Positions 5,756 to 6,558 of a DNA stretch of 6,558 bases are shown in pieces. A model generated the notes under the pieces. The model did not search any database, was not told the DNA's origin, and worked only from the letters and a program-made list of their open reading frames with translations. Each line of letters starts with the position of its first letter. Within the stretch, counting starts at the first letter, position 1. Origin of the DNA: Clostridiales bacterium (GTDB lineage: Bacteria > Bacillota > Clostridia > Oscillospirales > Oscillospiraceae); contig JAJQHP010000129.1 in the NCBI GenBank assembly GCA_021199695.1, positions 1 to 6,558 of the forward strand. Reading direction: 5' to 3'. The position numbers and the translations under genes were made by a program.

Positions 5756-6118
5756 TTACAGCCCCAGACCGCTCAGGTTCAGGCCGCCGGTGACCTTCTC
5801 CATGCTAGCGGTAGCGTCCTCGCTGGCCAGGCGCAGAGCCTCGTTGACCGCCAGAAGGATCAGATCCTCCAGCATCCCCGGGTCCTCCGGGTCCATGACC
5901 TCCGGCTTGATGACCACCCGGGTCAGCTCCTTCTTGCCGGAGACGATGGCTTCCACCGCGCCGCCGCCCGCCTTGCCGGAGTAGGTCTTCTGCTCCAGGT
6001 CGGCCTGGGTCTTTTCCATGTCCGCCTGCATCTTCTGGGCCTGGCGGATCATATTCATGTTGATGCCGCCCATGTTGCCCATGCCCCGCATATTGCGGTT
6101 TCCGTATCCTTTTGCCAT
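5756..6118 (-). CDS. ybaB: Nucleoid-associated protein YbaB/EbfC
   Basis: This 120-residue member of the YbaB/EbfC family is a small dimeric DNA-binding protein of the nucleoid, often linked to recombination and repair. The core runs from about residue 23: IRQAQKMQADMEKTQADLEQKTYSGKAGGGAVEAIVSGKKELTRVVIKPE (24-73), the typical helix then beta-sheet. It is followed by DPEDPGMLEDLILLAVNEALRLASE (76-100) and an amphipathic C-terminal helix. A Met/Gly/Asn-rich N-terminal extension (1-22) precedes the core and is common in clostridial homologues. The ATG at 6118 is supported by AAGGAG (6134-6129) ten bases upstream. A longer open frame reaching 6460 is out of frame with dnaX and only fuses chance sequence to this protein. 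It follows dnaX by 41 bases, the classic arrangement, and ends at a terminator instead of leading into recR. Confidence 0.95.
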   Translation of the reverse strand: MAKGYGNRNMRGMGNMGGINMNMIRQAQKMQADMEKTQADLEQKTYSGKAGGGAVEAIVSGKKELTRVVIKPEVMDPEDPGMLEDLILLAVNEALRLASEDATASMEKVTGGLNLSGLGL

Positions 6119-6159
6119 GTTGATTTCTCTCCTTATCGTAACATTTGTGATGTGATATC

Positions 6160-6558
6160 TCAGTCGATTTCCGCGCCCACAGACTCTCCCTTGCGGACCA
6201 GCTCCTGAAAGAGATCCGGTTTTGTCCCGCCGGGGGAGGCTTTGGCGGGAGAGGCAGTCTGCGCCGGAGGCGCGCCCCGCTTGGCCACCGCCTGGATGGG
6301 CCGTCCCGCCTTTTGAGAGGCCGCCTCTCCGATGGTGCGCAGCAGGTCCTGCTTGTTCACCGTCTGATAGACAAACTGGTCGGTGGCGTAGATCGCCAGG
6401 GTGTCGTTCTCCAGCCGGGCGGAGACGGTGCTGCTGTCCGTCAGGGGCATATAGGCCCAAGGCTTCAGCCGGGTGCGCAGGAGGGGGAGCAGACCGGCCC
6501 AGAAGGCGGCGTCGCTGCCGCCCTGGCGGGGCGCGGACCCCTTCGCCGGGGCGGCAGC
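6160..6558 (-). CDS. dnaX: DNA polymerase III gamma/tau subunit, C-terminal part (gene enters from the right edge)
   Basis: These are the last 132 codons of dnaX, the clamp-loader subunit that couples the replicative polymerase, clamp and helicase. The frame is open to base 6558, so the AAA+ ATPase core lies outside the window. Visible are an Ala/Pro/Gly-rich linker, then the C-terminal domain beginning FWAGLLPLLRTRLKPWAYMPLTDSS and continuing with LENDTLAIYATDQFVYQTVNKQDLLRTIGEAAS and GRPIQAV. A second Pro/Ala-rich stretch follows, and a short acidic end (PDLFQELVRKGESVGAEID) of the type found in Firmicutes DnaX. Identification rests on this domain and on ybaB immediately downstream, a widely conserved pair. 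The internal ATG at 6450 is a codon within the domain, not a start. Whether the organism makes both tau and a shorter gamma cannot be judged here. Confidence 0.9.
   Translation of the reverse strand, partial: AAAPAKGSAPRQGGSDAAFWAGLLPLLRTRLKPWAYMPLTDSSTVSARLENDTLAIYATDQFVYQTVNKQDLLRTIGEAASQKAGRPIQAVAKRGAPPAQTASPAKASPGGTKPDLFQELVRKGESVGAEID

Overview
The window is GC-rich and every gene in it lies on the minus strand, so transcription runs from base 6558 towards base 1. The gene content suggests a high-GC Gram-positive member of the Clostridia, most likely a gut Oscillospiraceae relative (Flavonifractor/Lawsonibacter/Pseudoflavonifractor type). The reasons are the dnaX-ybaB pair, the DUF5685 plus J-domain gene pair, strong AGGAGG-type ribosome binding sites, and a hairpin-rich intergenic repeat of a kind I recall from such genomes. 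The taxon is an inference; there is no rRNA or other decisive marker.

Layout in order of transcription. (1) 6558-6160: C-terminal 132 codons of dnaX (DNA polymerase III gamma/tau), entering from outside the window. (2) 6118-5756: ybaB/ebfC nucleoid-associated protein, 41 bases downstream of dnaX, followed by an intrinsic terminator; recR, the usual next gene, is not here. (3) A promoter with a perfect TATAAT leads into a compact three-gene operon: an iron-containing, butanol-dehydrogenase-like alcohol dehydrogenase (5524-4349), a DUF5685 protein (4339-3473, 9 bases later) and a J-domain/TPR-like protein with a Cys-rich tail (3476-2748, ATGA overlap with the previous gene). (4) A 358-base gene-free stretch (2747-2390) holds a structured inverted-repeat element with four internal hairpins and, nearer pepD, a strong intrinsic terminator. 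(5) 2389-938: pepD, an M20-family Xaa-His/cytosolic dipeptidase. (6) 812-1: the first 270 codons of adenine deaminase (ade), with its own extended -10 promoter, running off the left edge.

The dnaX/ybaB, pepD and ade genes are housekeeping or salvage functions (replication, nucleoid, dipeptide hydrolysis, purine salvage). The alcohol dehydrogenase/DUF5685/J-domain operon is the least understood part. The DUF5685 protein carries two aspartate-rich motifs with spacing like that of squalene/phytoene-synthase-type isoprenoid synthases, plus a possible Cys/His metal site. It is translationally coupled to a J-domain protein that ends in a Cys-rich tail. The other points worth following are the repeat, whose stems change in a compensatory way between its two halves, and the terminator just 5' of pepD, which may be an attenuator.
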